Shown: positions 16,716 to 26,487, numbered from the stretch's first letter. The stretch is DNA of 64,000 nucleotides from Alkalihalobacillus sp. AL-G (GCF_030643805.1 NZ_CP094656.1:496001-560000), one strand, 5' to 3'. The notes: generated from the letters alone by a model not told the origin. Program-made: numbers and translations.

Positions 16716-17429
16716 TTGAATTTGAATTTAAAACGTACCCGTACTTCTTTAGTTGATGACGTAATTAATGCCTTTTTAAAGGATGTACAAGCTGGTGAGT
16801 TTGTATATGGAGAAAAATTACCTTCTCAGGAAGAGTTGGCAAATCGTTTTCAGGTTAGCCGGATTGTTTTAAGAGAAGCATTGTCAAAATTATCTGCGAT
16901 AGGGATGATTAGTTTTTATCAGGGAAAAGGCACGTATTTAAATAAAGCAGACGGGAGGTCTTACATATCACCTGAATTTTCATCATTGATTTTCCATGAT
17001 ATCAATAACCTTAGGTCAATCGTGGAGGCTAGGCAGATTGTTGAAAAAGAAACAAGTTTTTTAGCGGCAGAACGTAAAACAAGTAATGATCTTTTGGAAA
17101 TAGAAAGAACGATACAGGGGATGAGAGACAGTATAAACGATAAAGGTCAATTCGGTAAATGGGATCTTGAATTTCATATTGCCGTAGCCAAAGCCTCAAA
17201 TAATCCAGTCCTACAAAAAATCATTATGCTTTTGAGCGATAGTTACCGTTCAGAAGTAGTTAAATTTTTGGAAATTCCAGGGATCCTGGAAAAGGTATTA
17301 AATGAACATGAAAGTATTTTTGAGAACATAAAAGACGGTAATGGGGAGGGCGCATCATTAATTATGTCGACCCATCTTGAATTGCCTGAAAAGGTGTTCT
17401 TGACAAAAATAGCTGAAACTGAAGAGTGA
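16716..17429 (+). CDS. GntR/FadR-family transcriptional regulator
   Basis: A 237-residue regulator. The N-terminal winged HTH is clear (GEKLPSQEELANRFQVSRIVLREALSKL in two parts), followed by a FadR-type FCD helical domain with the metal-binding pattern (RQIVEKE, WDLEFHIAVAKASNN). FCD members sense carboxylates such as lactate or gluconate. TTG 16716 follows GGAGGTG at 16704-16710 by five bases; a TTG at 16695 precedes the site. It stands directly upstream of the hydroxy-acid operon and is its obvious local regulator. Confidence 0.88.
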   Translation: MNLNLKRTRTSLVDDVINAFLKDVQAGEFVYGEKLPSQEELANRFQVSRIVLREALSKLSAIGMISFYQGKGTYLNKADGRSYISPEFSSLIFHDINNLRSIVEARQIVEKETSFLAAERKTSNDLLEIERTIQGMRDSINDKGQFGKWDLEFHIAVAKASNNPVLQKIIMLLSDSYRSEVVKFLEIPGILEKVLNEHESIFENIKDGNGEGASLIMSTHLELPEKVFLTKIAETEE

Positions 17430-17466
17430 AAAAACCGAGTTCCTTAATTTGATCAAATGAATTTTT

Positions 17467-17480
17467 TGTAAGCGCTTTAT
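17467..17480 (+). promoter_or_regulatory. Probable cre (CcpA) site
   Basis: TGTAAGCGCTTTAT fits the catabolite-responsive element pattern at all but the last positions. It is located 52 bases before the start of the tartrate dehydrogenase-type gene. Confidence 0.55.
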
Positions 17481-17531
17481 TATGATTTATTGTTCAATAT
17501 GTACATTTTTAATAAATTGGAGGTGAGTTTT

Positions 17532-18614
17532 ATGCAGAGTTTTTCGATTGCTGTAATACCAGGTGATGGAATCGGACCCGAAGTTGTAAGTGAAGCTTTA
17601 AAGGTTTTAAAAGCAATAGAAAAAGTGAACGACGGAGTGAAATTCACATTTGATTCCTATGACTGGAATTGTGAATATTATTTAAACCATGGCCGCATGA
17701 TGCCAGCGGATGGGCTAAATGTCCTAAAAGATTATGATTCTATCCTTTTCGGAGCGGTAGGTTCTCCTGAGGTCCCTGACCATGTTTCAGTTTGGGAGCT
17801 AATCCTTCCAATTAGAAGGCACTTCCAACAATATGTGAATTTGCGTCCTATCAAACTATTACGTGGATTGGAAAGCCCATTACGTAACAAGTCATATGAA
17901 GACATTGATTTTGTAGTCGTACGCGAGAATACCGAAGGGGAGTATTCAAATAGCGGAGGGAAGCTTCACGAGGGGACACCACATGAACTTGCTATTCAAA
18001 ATAGCATTTTTACGAGGTATGGAACAGAGAGGATTTTAAAATATGCTTATTCCATTGCCGAAAGAAGTTCAAGGAAGCACTTGTCCGTAGCAACCAAATC
18101 AAATGCCATTAATTATGCAATGCCTTTTTGGGATGAAATGACAAGGGAAATAGGAAAAGGTTATCCGAATGTTGAGACCAACCTTTACCACATTGATGCG
18201 CTTGCAGCATTCTTTGTCTCCAAACCCGAACACTTTGATGTAGTTGTAGGCAGTAATTTGTTTGGAGATATCTTAACCGATTTGGGCGCCGCTGTTGCCG
18301 GGGGATTAGGTTTGGCACCATCGGGTAATATCAATCCAGAAAGAGTGTACCCATCGATGTTCGAACCGATACATGGATCAGCTCCTGATATCGCGGGGAA
18401 AGGAATTGCGAATCCGATTGCTCAAACTTGGAGTGTTAGTCTCATGTTGGAGCATTTGGATTTGCCTGATCTTAGTGCAATTATTCTTGATGCAATTGAA
18501 AGTGTATTGATTGAAGGAAAAGTCAGGACACCAGATCTCGGTGGAACGTCGAGCACAGTGGAGATGGGTAATGAAATAGTCTCAAAGATATTGGAAGTAC
18601 AATACACAACATAA
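17532..18614 (+). CDS. Tartrate/D-malate dehydrogenase-type oxidative decarboxylase
   Basis: A 360-residue member of the isocitrate/isopropylmalate dehydrogenase family. VIPGDGIGPEVV is the N-terminal signature; the substrate loop VSVWELILPIRR lacks the leucine-specific residues of LeuB and resembles tartrate/D-malate enzymes. NLRPIKLL, VVRENTEGEYS and the metal-binding GSNLFGDILTDLGAA are intact. Such enzymes oxidise tartrate to oxaloglycolate or decarboxylate meso-tartrate to D-glycerate, which the upstream glycerate kinase could use. ATG 17532 follows GGAGGTG at 17519-17525. It is the first gene of a nine-gene run to 26084. Confidence 0.85.
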   Translation: MQSFSIAVIPGDGIGPEVVSEALKVLKAIEKVNDGVKFTFDSYDWNCEYYLNHGRMMPADGLNVLKDYDSILFGAVGSPEVPDHVSVWELILPIRRHFQQYVNLRPIKLLRGLESPLRNKSYEDIDFVVVRENTEGEYSNSGGKLHEGTPHELAIQNSIFTRYGTERILKYAYSIAERSSRKHLSVATKSNAINYAMPFWDEMTREIGKGYPNVETNLYHIDALAAFFVSKPEHFDVVVGSNLFGDILTDLGAAVAGGLGLAPSGNINPERVYPSMFEPIHGSAPDIAGKGIANPIAQTWSVSLMLEHLDLPDLSAIILDAIESVLIEGKVRTPDLGGTSSTVEMGNEIVSKILEVQYTT

Positions 18615-18632
18615 TAGATCAGGAGGAAAAGG

Positions 18633-20057
18633 ATGATGACCGATAAATTCCATTTATATATAGGCGGAGAACAAGTTTCGACCAAAGAGTACCTTCCGGT
18701 ATTCAACAAATATACCGGTGCGAAAATAGCTGAAATTTCAAAAGCTGAAAAAAACCATATTGATGATGCGGTCACTTTGGCAGAGAAAACTTTTAAGCAA
18801 AATAAGTTAACAGCATTTGAAAGATACAAAATATTACTTAAAGCCTCTGCATTAGTAGAACAACGCAGAGAAGTTCTTGAGTCGTCATTGATAAGAGAAG
18901 TTGGAAAAACAAGAAAAGACGCTCGAGGAGAACTGGACCGAACAATTAACACACTTAGGATATCTGGAGAAGAAGCAAAAAGAATAGCAGGAGAAATGAT
19001 TCCTCTTCAAGCGTCAGAAGGATCGGAAAACCGCCTCGGGTTCACGATCCGTGTACCAAAAGGTGTGATAGGTGCAATTACACCATTTAATTACCCACTA
19101 CTTTTAAGCACACATAAAATTGCACCAGCTATAGCTGCTGGGAATACGGTCGTAGTCAAACCTGCAACAACAACACCAATAGCCACATTTCTCTTAGTTG
19201 AGATTCTTGAAGAAGCGGGGTTACCGAAAGGACACATTAACATTGTAACAGGCGCTGGTAGTGAAGTTGGTGAATGGCTTTTAGATGACCAGCGAATTAA
19301 GATGTATACGTTTACTGGATCAGGTGAAGTCGGCCTGCATATCAAAGAGAGAAGTGGGATGCGGCCTGTAGCACTTGAACTAGGTAATAATTCACCAAAT
19401 ATTATTCACCATGATGCCGATATAGATTTAGCCGCAAAACTTACCGCTGAGAGAAGTTTTCACAATGCAGGACAAGCTTGTATTTCAGTACAACGCCTAT
19501 ACATTCATGAGGAGGTGTTTTCTGACTTTAAAGAAAAGTACCTTTCGTATGTGAATCAATTAAATGTAGGAAATCCGGAAGATCCAAATACCGATATTGG
19601 TCCGATGATTAGTGAAAAGGAAGCTGCTCGTGCCGAACAATGGGCAAAGGAAGCTATTTCAGAAGGCGCTGTGGAGTTGACGCCGATAAAACGGGAAGGT
19701 TCCTTGCTGTATCCTATTGTTTTGACTGAAGTAAAACATGAGATGAAAGTGGTTTGCCAAGAAATTTTTGCTCCTGTTGTTACATTGATACCTTATAAGA
19801 CCATGGAAGAAGTTTTGGACAATTCTAATGACACCGATTACGGGCTTCAGGCCGGGATATTTACGAATAACTTGAATGTTGCAATTCAGGCTATGAAAAC
19901 ATTGGAGTTTGGTGGAGTAATCGTTAATGATGTTTCCACTTATCGAAATGATGTCATGCCATATGGTGGTGTAAAGAACAGCGGTTTAGGAAAAGAAGGA
20001 CCCCGTTATACGATAGAGGAAATGACTGATGAAAGAATGATCGTATTCAATATTTAA
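18633..20057 (+). CDS. NAD(P)-dependent aldehyde dehydrogenase
   Basis: A 474-residue aldehyde dehydrogenase of the lactaldehyde / non-phosphorylating glyceraldehyde-3-phosphate type. The catalytic Cys is in HNAGQACISVQR and the general base Glu in VALELGNNSPN; the cofactor segment is AITPFNYPLLLS. It lies 18 bases after the tartrate dehydrogenase-type gene in the same operon, so it should oxidise an aldehyde intermediate of the pathway (for example tartronate semialdehyde or glycolaldehyde). The exact substrate is not readable from sequence. Confidence 0.87.
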   Translation: MMTDKFHLYIGGEQVSTKEYLPVFNKYTGAKIAEISKAEKNHIDDAVTLAEKTFKQNKLTAFERYKILLKASALVEQRREVLESSLIREVGKTRKDARGELDRTINTLRISGEEAKRIAGEMIPLQASEGSENRLGFTIRVPKGVIGAITPFNYPLLLSTHKIAPAIAAGNTVVVKPATTTPIATFLLVEILEEAGLPKGHINIVTGAGSEVGEWLLDDQRIKMYTFTGSGEVGLHIKERSGMRPVALELGNNSPNIIHHDADIDLAAKLTAERSFHNAGQACISVQRLYIHEEVFSDFKEKYLSYVNQLNVGNPEDPNTDIGPMISEKEAARAEQWAKEAISEGAVELTPIKREGSLLYPIVLTEVKHEMKVVCQEIFAPVVTLIPYKTMEEVLDNSNDTDYGLQAGIFTNNLNVAIQAMKTLEFGGVIVNDVSTYRNDVMPYGGVKNSGLGKEGPRYTIEEMTDERMIVFNI

Positions 20058-20101
20058 TGAAAAATTTTACAAATCTATCAAACAAATCTGGAGGGATCAT
20101 T

Positions 20102-21184
20102 ATGTTTAGACGCTATTCAATTATACTTATGGCAATTATTTTAGTACTTACATTAATGGCAGGTTGTAAGCCTGTTGCAGTGACACAAGATGGAGCGTCA
20201 AGTAAGACGTTTACTTGGCAACTTGCGACAGCTTGGCCGGAATCAATGTTTTTACAAGAAATTCCTCAAAAATGGGCTGAAGATATCGAGGCTGCATCTG
20301 GAGGAAGGTTGAAGATTGAGGTTCACGCTGCGGGTGAATTAGTCGGTGGTGGAGAAGTCATGGATGCGGCAAATATGGGATCAATAGATGCATATCATGC
20401 TGCTACAAATATGTGGATCGGAAAAATGCCGGCGGCTCCTTTTTTTACGACGATCCCGATGTTAATGGATGATAGCCTTAGACTTGGCTGGATTTACGAA
20501 GGTGGCGGCTTGGAACTGTGGCAAAAAATGTATGACGAACAAAATCTGAATATTCAAGTAATACCTTTAGGATTTACAGGTCCTGAAACGTTGGCTTGGT
20601 CGAATAAAAAGATGGAAAGCCTCGAGGATTGGGAAGGTGTGAAATATCGAACGGCAGGTTGGTGGGGAGAAATTCTAAGAAATAGTGGAGTATCAGTTAC
20701 AACAACTCCGGCTGGAGAAGTATACTCCAACTTAGATAGAGGAGTAATTGATGCAGCAGAATTTGCTACACCGAATATTGACCGTGATCTTGGGTTCGAT
20801 GAAGTCGCGAAGTATTACACAGGACCTGGTATGCACCAACCGACTACGATGTACTATTTAGGTGTCAACAAAGACGCTTGGAATAAATTGCCTGACGATC
20901 TTAAAGAGATTGTCATGGTTTCCGCAAGGTCAACAACACTTTGGAGCTATACACGTGATCAGCATGAGAGCATGGAAGCCAATGAGTACTTTTTAGAAAA
21001 AGGTGTGACACCAGTAAAGGTAGATGAAGAGACACAACAAACATTACAGGAAGAAACGGTTAAGTATTTAGATTCCCAAGCAGAAGAATTAGGCGGAACA
21101 TTCAAAGAGACCTGGGAATCTATCAAAGATTACAGAGAGCGTTATATGAAATTTAAAGATCTGATGGTTCCAGAAACAGAATGA
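20102..21184 (+). CDS. dctP: TRAP transporter substrate-binding lipoprotein (DctP family)
   Basis: A 360-residue solute-binding protein. The signal sequence ends in the lipobox LMAGC, so it is membrane-anchored outside the cell. The mature protein begins the DctP fold (FTWQLATAWPESMFLQEIPQKW in two pieces). The carboxylate-binding Arg is expected in the block GVKYRTAGWWGEI. ATG 20102 has GGAGGG upstream; an ATG at 20057 that overlaps the aldehyde dehydrogenase stop has none. Partner subunits follow. A stem-loop after it may raise its level over theirs. Confidence 0.92.
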   Translation: MFRRYSIILMAIILVLTLMAGCKPVAVTQDGASSKTFTWQLATAWPESMFLQEIPQKWAEDIEAASGGRLKIEVHAAGELVGGGEVMDAANMGSIDAYHAATNMWIGKMPAAPFFTTIPMLMDDSLRLGWIYEGGGLELWQKMYDEQNLNIQVIPLGFTGPETLAWSNKKMESLEDWEGVKYRTAGWWGEILRNSGVSVTTTPAGEVYSNLDRGVIDAAEFATPNIDRDLGFDEVAKYYTGPGMHQPTTMYYLGVNKDAWNKLPDDLKEIVMVSARSTTLWSYTRDQHESMEANEYFLEKGVTPVKVDEETQQTLQEETVKYLDSQAEELGGTFKETWESIKDYRERYMKFKDLMVPETE

Positions 21185-21194
21185 TACAAAAAGG

Positions 21195-21230
21195 AAAGGG
21201 CAGCAGGTTTGAATCAAGCCTGCGCTCTTT
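21195..21230 (+). promoter_or_regulatory. Intercistronic stem-loop after dctP
   Basis: Twelve paired positions (AAAGGGC-GCAGG with CCTGCGCTCTTT) around an 11-base loop and without a T run. It is likely an mRNA-stabilising or partial termination hairpin that favours the binding protein. Confidence 0.6.
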
Positions 21231-21253
21231 CTGAATAAAAAGGAGTCACACAT

Positions 21254-21772
21254 ATGAGATATTTCAATAAAGTATGTGCTGGAATTGATTGGTTTAATGA
21301 AAAAGCAGCGAAAGTATCCGCTTGGGCCATCGTGGTTTTAATCCTAACTATCGTTTATGAAGTAATTTCGCGATACATGTTTAACTCTCCAACAATATGG
21401 AGTTACGAAATGTCTTATTTCCTTTCAAGCTTTTTAATCATGATGGCAATGGCATACACGTTACAAACAAAAAATCACGTAAATATAGATATTATCTATA
21501 ACAAGTTGTCTAGAAAGATGCAATTAATCCTATCTATTATCTTTACATTACTTTTCTTTTTCCCGATGTGGTTTTTAATCGTCAAGCAGATGATCCCGAA
21601 TACTATAAAATCTTTTACTATAGGGGAAAGAAGTTCATATGGAAGCTGGCTTCCTTTAATATGGCCATTTAAAGCGTGGATTCTATTGGGTCTGATCATG
21701 CTTCTACTTCAAGGATTCATAGAGTTTTTACGAGACATTATTCGATTGTTTAAGGGAGATGATAAGGTATGA
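21254..21772 (+). CDS. dctQ: TRAP transporter small membrane subunit (DctQ)
   Basis: A 172-residue protein with four membrane helices and the DctQ hallmark region VYEVISRYMFNSPTIWSYE in helices 1-2. It overlaps the large permease gene by four bases (ATGA), so the two are translationally coupled. Together with DctP and DctM it forms a sodium-driven carboxylate importer. Confidence 0.9.
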   Translation: MRYFNKVCAGIDWFNEKAAKVSAWAIVVLILTIVYEVISRYMFNSPTIWSYEMSYFLSSFLIMMAMAYTLQTKNHVNIDIIYNKLSRKMQLILSIIFTLLFFFPMWFLIVKQMIPNTIKSFTIGERSSYGSWLPLIWPFKAWILLGLIMLLLQGFIEFLRDIIRLFKGDDKV

Positions 21773-23103
21773 GTATTATACTCATGAATCCCTACGTTAT
21801 TACGGCATTAATGGTACTTTGCATGGTGTTTTTCCTTGTGATGGGATATCCTGTTGCATTCGTTCTTGGCGGATTAGCCACTATTTTCGGATTGATATTC
21901 ATCGGTCCATCTGTAATCAGTTTTTCCATGTTTGAAATTTACGGAACTTTTAGTGAGTATTTATTGGTTGCCGTCCCTTTATTTGTATTTATGGGAGTAA
22001 TCATTGAAAAATCTGGACTAGCCGCCAGATTATATGATGCGATGCATGTGATTCTAGGCAGATTACCTGGGGGCTTGGCGGTTACGACGGTAATCACGTC
22101 AACTATTTTCGCAGCTGCCACAGGGGTCGTTAATGCATCAGTAGTTACGATGGGGGTATTGGCATTACCTGCCATGTTAAAGCATAAATACAATATACCG
22201 CTTGCTACTGGTTCTATAACGGCGGGAGGAACATTGGGAGTACTCATACCTCCAAGCGTCATCATTTTGATCTATGGCCCTGTAGCTGGAATTTCTGTAG
22301 GGAAATTATTTATGGCGGCCATTTTCCCAGGAATATTATTGTCTCTGTTATATGTGATCTATGTTATCATCCATTGCTCTATCAAACCTGAACATGGCCC
22401 ACCACTTCCAAAGTCTGAGGTCAATATACCATTATCTAAAAAACTCTATTTGTTAGCTACATCGGTATTGCCAGTCGGTTTGTTGATGCTTGCAGTGCTA
22501 GGTACGATATTCTTTGGAATTGCTTCCCCTACAGAAGCAGCAGGGATCGGAGCATTAGCTGCTTTGCTATTAGCTGCCGCCTATAAAAAGCTTTCTTTTA
22601 AAAATTTAAAGGAATCGGTATATCGTGCTACTACAGTATCCGCAATGACATTTATGATTTTAATAGGTGCTGGAATCTTTACGATTGTTTTTATTAGATT
22701 AGGCGGAAATCAGGTTGTTGAAAATATGTTGTTAAGTTTGCCATTTCCTGCTTGGGGTATTCTTTTGGCAATGCTTGTTATCATTTTTCTTATGGGTATG
22801 TTCCTTGACGAAATTGCAATTATTATGATCGCAATTCCGATTATTTCTCCAATTGCAGATGGATTAGGATATGATCCACTTTGGTTTGCTTTACTGGTAA
22901 TGGTTACGATGCAGACTGGCTTTTTGAGTCCGCCATTCGCCTTATCAATCTTTTATTTAAAAGGGGTAGCTCCACCAGAAGTTACAACTTCCCATATTTA
23001 CAAAGGTGTTATTCCATTTATTGGTCTGCAAATTTTGGCCATTATTTTACTAATCCTATTCCCTGAATTGATTACATGGTTACCGAACCTAATGATTGAA
23101 TAA
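21769..23103 (+). CDS. dctM: TRAP transporter large permease (DctM)
   Basis: A 444-residue polytopic membrane protein of the DctM/SiaM family. Typical motifs are VPLFVFMGVIIEKSGLA, GTLGVLIPPSVIILIYG and GMFLDEIAIIMI. It provides the transport pathway of the tripartite system. Its position between catabolic enzymes argues that the substrate is the hydroxy acid degraded by the operon. Confidence 0.93.
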   Translation: MSIILMNPYVITALMVLCMVFFLVMGYPVAFVLGGLATIFGLIFIGPSVISFSMFEIYGTFSEYLLVAVPLFVFMGVIIEKSGLAARLYDAMHVILGRLPGGLAVTTVITSTIFAAATGVVNASVVTMGVLALPAMLKHKYNIPLATGSITAGGTLGVLIPPSVIILIYGPVAGISVGKLFMAAIFPGILLSLLYVIYVIIHCSIKPEHGPPLPKSEVNIPLSKKLYLLATSVLPVGLLMLAVLGTIFFGIASPTEAAGIGALAALLLAAAYKKLSFKNLKESVYRATTVSAMTFMILIGAGIFTIVFIRLGGNQVVENMLLSLPFPAWGILLAMLVIIFLMGMFLDEIAIIMIAIPIISPIADGLGYDPLWFALLVMVTMQTGFLSPPFALSIFYLKGVAPPEVTTSHIYKGVIPFIGLQILAIILLILFPELITWLPNLMIE

Positions 23104-23134
23104 TAGATTAGAATTCTAGAAGGGATGAATATTT

Positions 23135-23902
23135 ATGGAAAATTTATTATCAAATAAAACTGCCATCGTATCGGGGGCAGCTTCGGGTATGGGTAAATCC
23201 ATTGCACAAACCTTTGTAAAATACGGTGCCAATGTCACGCTTACAGATTTAAATCGGGAAGGATTGGAAAGTGCTTCTGCCTCTTGTAATCCGGATCAGA
23301 TTAAACTGGTCAAAGCTAATGTTTCAAAAGACGAAGATTTTGCTTCATTGATAGGAGAAACGATAGAAACATTCAATGGATTAGATATTATCGTAAATTG
23401 TGCCGGAGTCCCACAGTCTTTTACGCCAATTGAGGAGTTAAGCGAAGAACAATGGGACCGTATTATGGATGTAAATCTAAAATCCATTTATTTATCGGCA
23501 AAGCATGCAGTACCTTTTATGAAAAATAATCAGAAAGGTACCATTATAAATATCGCCTCAATAGCTGGTGTTCGAGCACGACCGGGATTGAATGCCTATT
23601 GTGCTTCAAAAGGTGCTGCCCTTATGTTGACTAAGTCTTTAGCATTAGAGCTTGCCCCGCATAAAATTCGAGTGAATGCTATTAATCCTGGCCCAACCGA
23701 AACACCAATGATTAATCAGTTTTTACCTGGAAATGAAGCAGATATCGATGGGGCGAAAAAGAAAATATTTGTTGATAGTGTCCCTCTAGGGTCATTGATT
23801 CAACCTGAAGATATCGCATATGCAGCACTCTATCTTGCGTCTGATCAGGCTAAATCGGTTACTGGTGAAATATTGAATGTGGATGGTGGAAGAGGAGTGT
23901 AA
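23135..23902 (+). CDS. Short-chain dehydrogenase/reductase
   Basis: A 255-residue classical SDR. The cofactor motif is SGAASGMGKS, NCAG is present, the catalytic Ser is in NIASIAG and the Tyr-Lys pair in AYCASKGA. The Asp in LTDLNREG at the end of strand 2 points to NAD rather than NADP. It probably oxidises a hydroxyl group of a pathway intermediate. Downstream of dctM by 31 bases and within the same operon. Confidence 0.88.
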   Translation: MENLLSNKTAIVSGAASGMGKSIAQTFVKYGANVTLTDLNREGLESASASCNPDQIKLVKANVSKDEDFASLIGETIETFNGLDIIVNCAGVPQSFTPIEELSEEQWDRIMDVNLKSIYLSAKHAVPFMKNNQKGTIINIASIAGVRARPGLNAYCASKGAALMLTKSLALELAPHKIRVNAINPGPTETPMINQFLPGNEADIDGAKKKIFVDSVPLGSLIQPEDIAYAALYLASDQAKSVTGEILNVDGGRGV

Positions 23903-23937
23903 TTGTCCGGAACAAATTTAAAGAATGGAGGTAACCA

Positions 23938-24885
23938 TTGAAAACCTTAATAGTTGGTGCTGGAGCGATGGGCTGTCTGTTTGGAGGGAAATTAAAGCAA
24001 TCTAACTTTGATGTAACCCTTTTTAATAGGAAAAATGATCATATGAAGACGATTGAAGCAGAAGGTTTACGCATTATTGAGAGAGATGGAACGACTTCAA
24101 ATGTGGATATTCCTGTCGTGACCGATCCTAAAAATCTTGCTGAAAGATATGATTTGATTATTATTTTAGTTAAGACTTTTGCGACCGAAAAGGTTTTAAA
24201 TCAGATATTGCATACGATGGATGAGGAATCCATAATCCTAACACTTCAAAATGGAGTTGGAAATATTGAACGGTTAGAACAAATGGTTCCGAATAGTCTT
24301 GTGGGAGCAGGGGGTGCAGGATGTGGTGCAGGGATTATTGAGCCTGGTCTTATCGCCCACCGTGCTTGGGGGAAAACTTTCATCGGCTTTTCTAGCAAAA
24401 AAACGGAGTCAAATGGTCTTCAAAAGATTGCTGATATGTTGACAAAAAGTGGTTTAAAAACATATGTTTCGGATGACGTACAATCAGTAATTTGGAGTAA
24501 ATTATTGGTGAATGTGGCTTACAATGGCTTAACTGCAGTAACTAGATTGAAAAACGCAGATGTTGTCCTTCCTGTGGAGGGTAAAGAAGTAGTAAGAAAA
24601 TTAGTTGAGGAAGCAGTGAGTGTAGCTGATGCCAAAGGGATTAATCTATTATTCCAACAGCCTGTAAGAGAATGTATTGAGATGGGAATCGAAGAAATTG
24701 GTAAAAATAAATCGTCAATGCTAACGGATGTCATAAATGAACGTAAAACCGAAATAGATGTAATCAATGGTGCTGTTACCAAGTACGGTGCATCCCACTC
24801 TATTCCAACCCCATACAATGAAATGATGACTAGTTTAGTGAAAATAATTGAAAGCAGTTATTCCAAAATCGTGACGAGTACATAA
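23938..24885 (+). CDS. Ketopantoate reductase-like (ApbA/PanE) dehydrogenase
   Basis: A 315-residue two-domain protein with the N-terminal LIVGAGAMGCLFGGKL motif and the PanE blocks LTLQNGVGN, the Lys region WSKLLVNVAYNGLTAV and a C-terminal Ser/Asn segment (EIGKNKSSMLTDV). Genuine PanE makes pantoate. In this setting a paralogue acting on another 2-keto or 2-hydroxy acid is more likely. The TTG start at 23938 follows TGGAGGTAA. Confidence 0.82.
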   Translation: MKTLIVGAGAMGCLFGGKLKQSNFDVTLFNRKNDHMKTIEAEGLRIIERDGTTSNVDIPVVTDPKNLAERYDLIIILVKTFATEKVLNQILHTMDEESIILTLQNGVGNIERLEQMVPNSLVGAGGAGCGAGIIEPGLIAHRAWGKTFIGFSSKKTESNGLQKIADMLTKSGLKTYVSDDVQSVIWSKLLVNVAYNGLTAVTRLKNADVVLPVEGKEVVRKLVEEAVSVADAKGINLLFQQPVRECIEMGIEEIGKNKSSMLTDVINERKTEIDVINGAVTKYGASHSIPTPYNEMMTSLVKIIESSYSKIVTST

Positions 24886-24923
24886 AATTTAGTGTTTAAT
24901 TACATGGACTGGGGATGGTATTC

Positions 24924-26084
24924 GTGAAAATCGAGGAACAAAATATAGATGCATTGTATCATCAAGAAGAATCAGGCTCAGGGAATAGACTGCCCGCTTC
25001 AATAAGGGAATGGAAACAAAAGGCTGAAAATATTTTACAAAAAGAAGCCTTTGAGTATATTGCTAGAGGATCTGGTGAAGAAGCTACATTGAGGTCGAAC
25101 AGGAAAGCGTTCAATAATTGGCAGATCTCACATCGAGTCCTCCGTAACGTTTCCAACAGAGAATTGTCAATTTCACTATTTGGTAAAAGAATCAGTTCTC
25201 CACTTCTACTTGCACCAATCGGGGTTCAGACAATTGCTCACCCTGAAGGAGAGCTGGCATCGGCTAGAGCAGCGGCCGATATGGATATCCCGTTTATTAC
25301 AAGTACAGCTGCAACATATTCTATGGAGGAAATTGCAAATGAGATGGGAGACAGTCCTCGATGGTTCCAGCTCTACAATTCAAATAATGATCGTGTAACA
25401 GAAAGTATGGTTAAACGGGCAGAGGCTTGTGGCTATTCTGCGATTGTAGTTACCGTCGACACACCTGTACTTGGCCATAGGGAATTTGATCTCCAAAATA
25501 GTTATTCTCCATTAAAAGAAGGTAAAGGAAATGGCAACTACATATCGGATCCAGCCTTTTGTGAGATGTTAGAGAAATCCCCACGAAAAGACATGAAGGC
25601 GGCAATTCAAAAACAAATGGAATTGTTTGAGAATCCATCACTCACTTGGGAAGATATTGAGAAAATCCGTAAGTATAGCAAACTCCCGATTTTATTAAAA
25701 GGCATTGTCGATCCGGAAGATGCAAAGATAGCCTTAAACTATGTGGACGGATTGATTGTCTCTAATCATGGAGGTCGACAATTAGATCATGGAATTGCCT
25801 CATTGGATGCCTTAGAGAAAATATGTCAAGTCATCCAGGGTGAAATCCCCGTGTTATTCGATAGTGGAATCCGTAGGGGAACGGATGTCCTAAAAGCAAT
25901 AGCACTCGGTGCTTCGGCTGTCCTTCTCGGAAGACCATTTATGTATGGTTTGGCTACCGGGGGAGAGGCTGGTGTCAAAAGAGTAATTCAGCAAATTCAA
26001 AAAGAGCTTGATGTGTCAATGGCACTTTCTGGTGTCCGTTCAATTAATGAAATAGACTCATCCTTACTTGTTCGTCAAAGATAA
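24924..26084 (+). CDS. FMN-dependent alpha-hydroxy-acid dehydrogenase/oxidase
   Basis: A 386-residue TIM-barrel flavoprotein of the glycolate oxidase / lactate monooxygenase family. FMN and active-site motifs are present: LLLAPIGVQ, YNSNNDRVTESM, LLKGIVDPEDA and the catalytic His-Gly-Gly-Arg in SNHGGRQLDHG, then FDSGIRRGTDVLKA. It converts L-2-hydroxy acids to 2-keto acids. I favour GTG 24924, five bases after GGGGATGG; ATG 24915 is inside that site. Last gene of the operon, followed by a strong hairpin. Confidence 0.88.
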   Translation: MKIEEQNIDALYHQEESGSGNRLPASIREWKQKAENILQKEAFEYIARGSGEEATLRSNRKAFNNWQISHRVLRNVSNRELSISLFGKRISSPLLLAPIGVQTIAHPEGELASARAAADMDIPFITSTAATYSMEEIANEMGDSPRWFQLYNSNNDRVTESMVKRAEACGYSAIVVTVDTPVLGHREFDLQNSYSPLKEGKGNGNYISDPAFCEMLEKSPRKDMKAAIQKQMELFENPSLTWEDIEKIRKYSKLPILLKGIVDPEDAKIALNYVDGLIVSNHGGRQLDHGIASLDALEKICQVIQGEIPVLFDSGIRRGTDVLKAIALGASAVLLGRPFMYGLATGGEAGVKRVIQQIQKELDVSMALSGVRSINEIDSSLLVRQR

Positions 26085-26136
26085 AAAGGATTACCAGGTT
26101 CAATCCGAAGTTTGCACAAAGAGTCCCTGATACTAT

Positions 26137-26196
26137 AAAAAAGGGGACGACCCGAAAGGACATTGGAATAAGTTCTTCGGTCCACCCCTTTTTTTA
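26137..26196. terminator. Large bidirectional terminator
   Basis: AAAAAAGGGG ... CCCCTTTTTTT with inner pairing around CCGAA/TTCGG. It closes the hydroxy-acid operon. Confidence 0.85.
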
Positions 26197-26218
26197 TCTA
26201 TTTTCGACTGAAACACAA

Positions 26219-26464
26219 GGGGGCGCTGACTCAAAATCGTCAGTCCCTCCTGATCGTTCAAGTTACAAGCCAAATATATGTGTTACACGAGAAAAAACCG
26301 AGTTACACGATAAACCTCCATTTTCCCTTTAATTAAAGGCCGTAAACACTTCCATAAATAAGAATTTGCACTTACAACTTCATTTTTCATCAATTATATA
26401 AAACTTCTTGCAATGGTAGGAAGACTGAAATAATTTAAAGGGATTTATCTTTTGAATCAGCCCC
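26219..26464 (-). repeat. MITE-like intergenic element, copy B (inverted)
   Basis: The reverse complement of element A at 8281-8647, about 246 bp. It shares the ends (GCTGACTCAAAA and, at the right, TTTTGAATCAGCCCC), the TTTAATTAAAGG block and the CTTCTTGCAATGGTAGGAAG block. It has only three of the 20-bp units (GTTACACGA at 26262, 26282 and 26302) against nine in copy A. Confidence 0.85.
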
Positions 26465-26487
26465 TTTTATGAAACACGATCATATTT

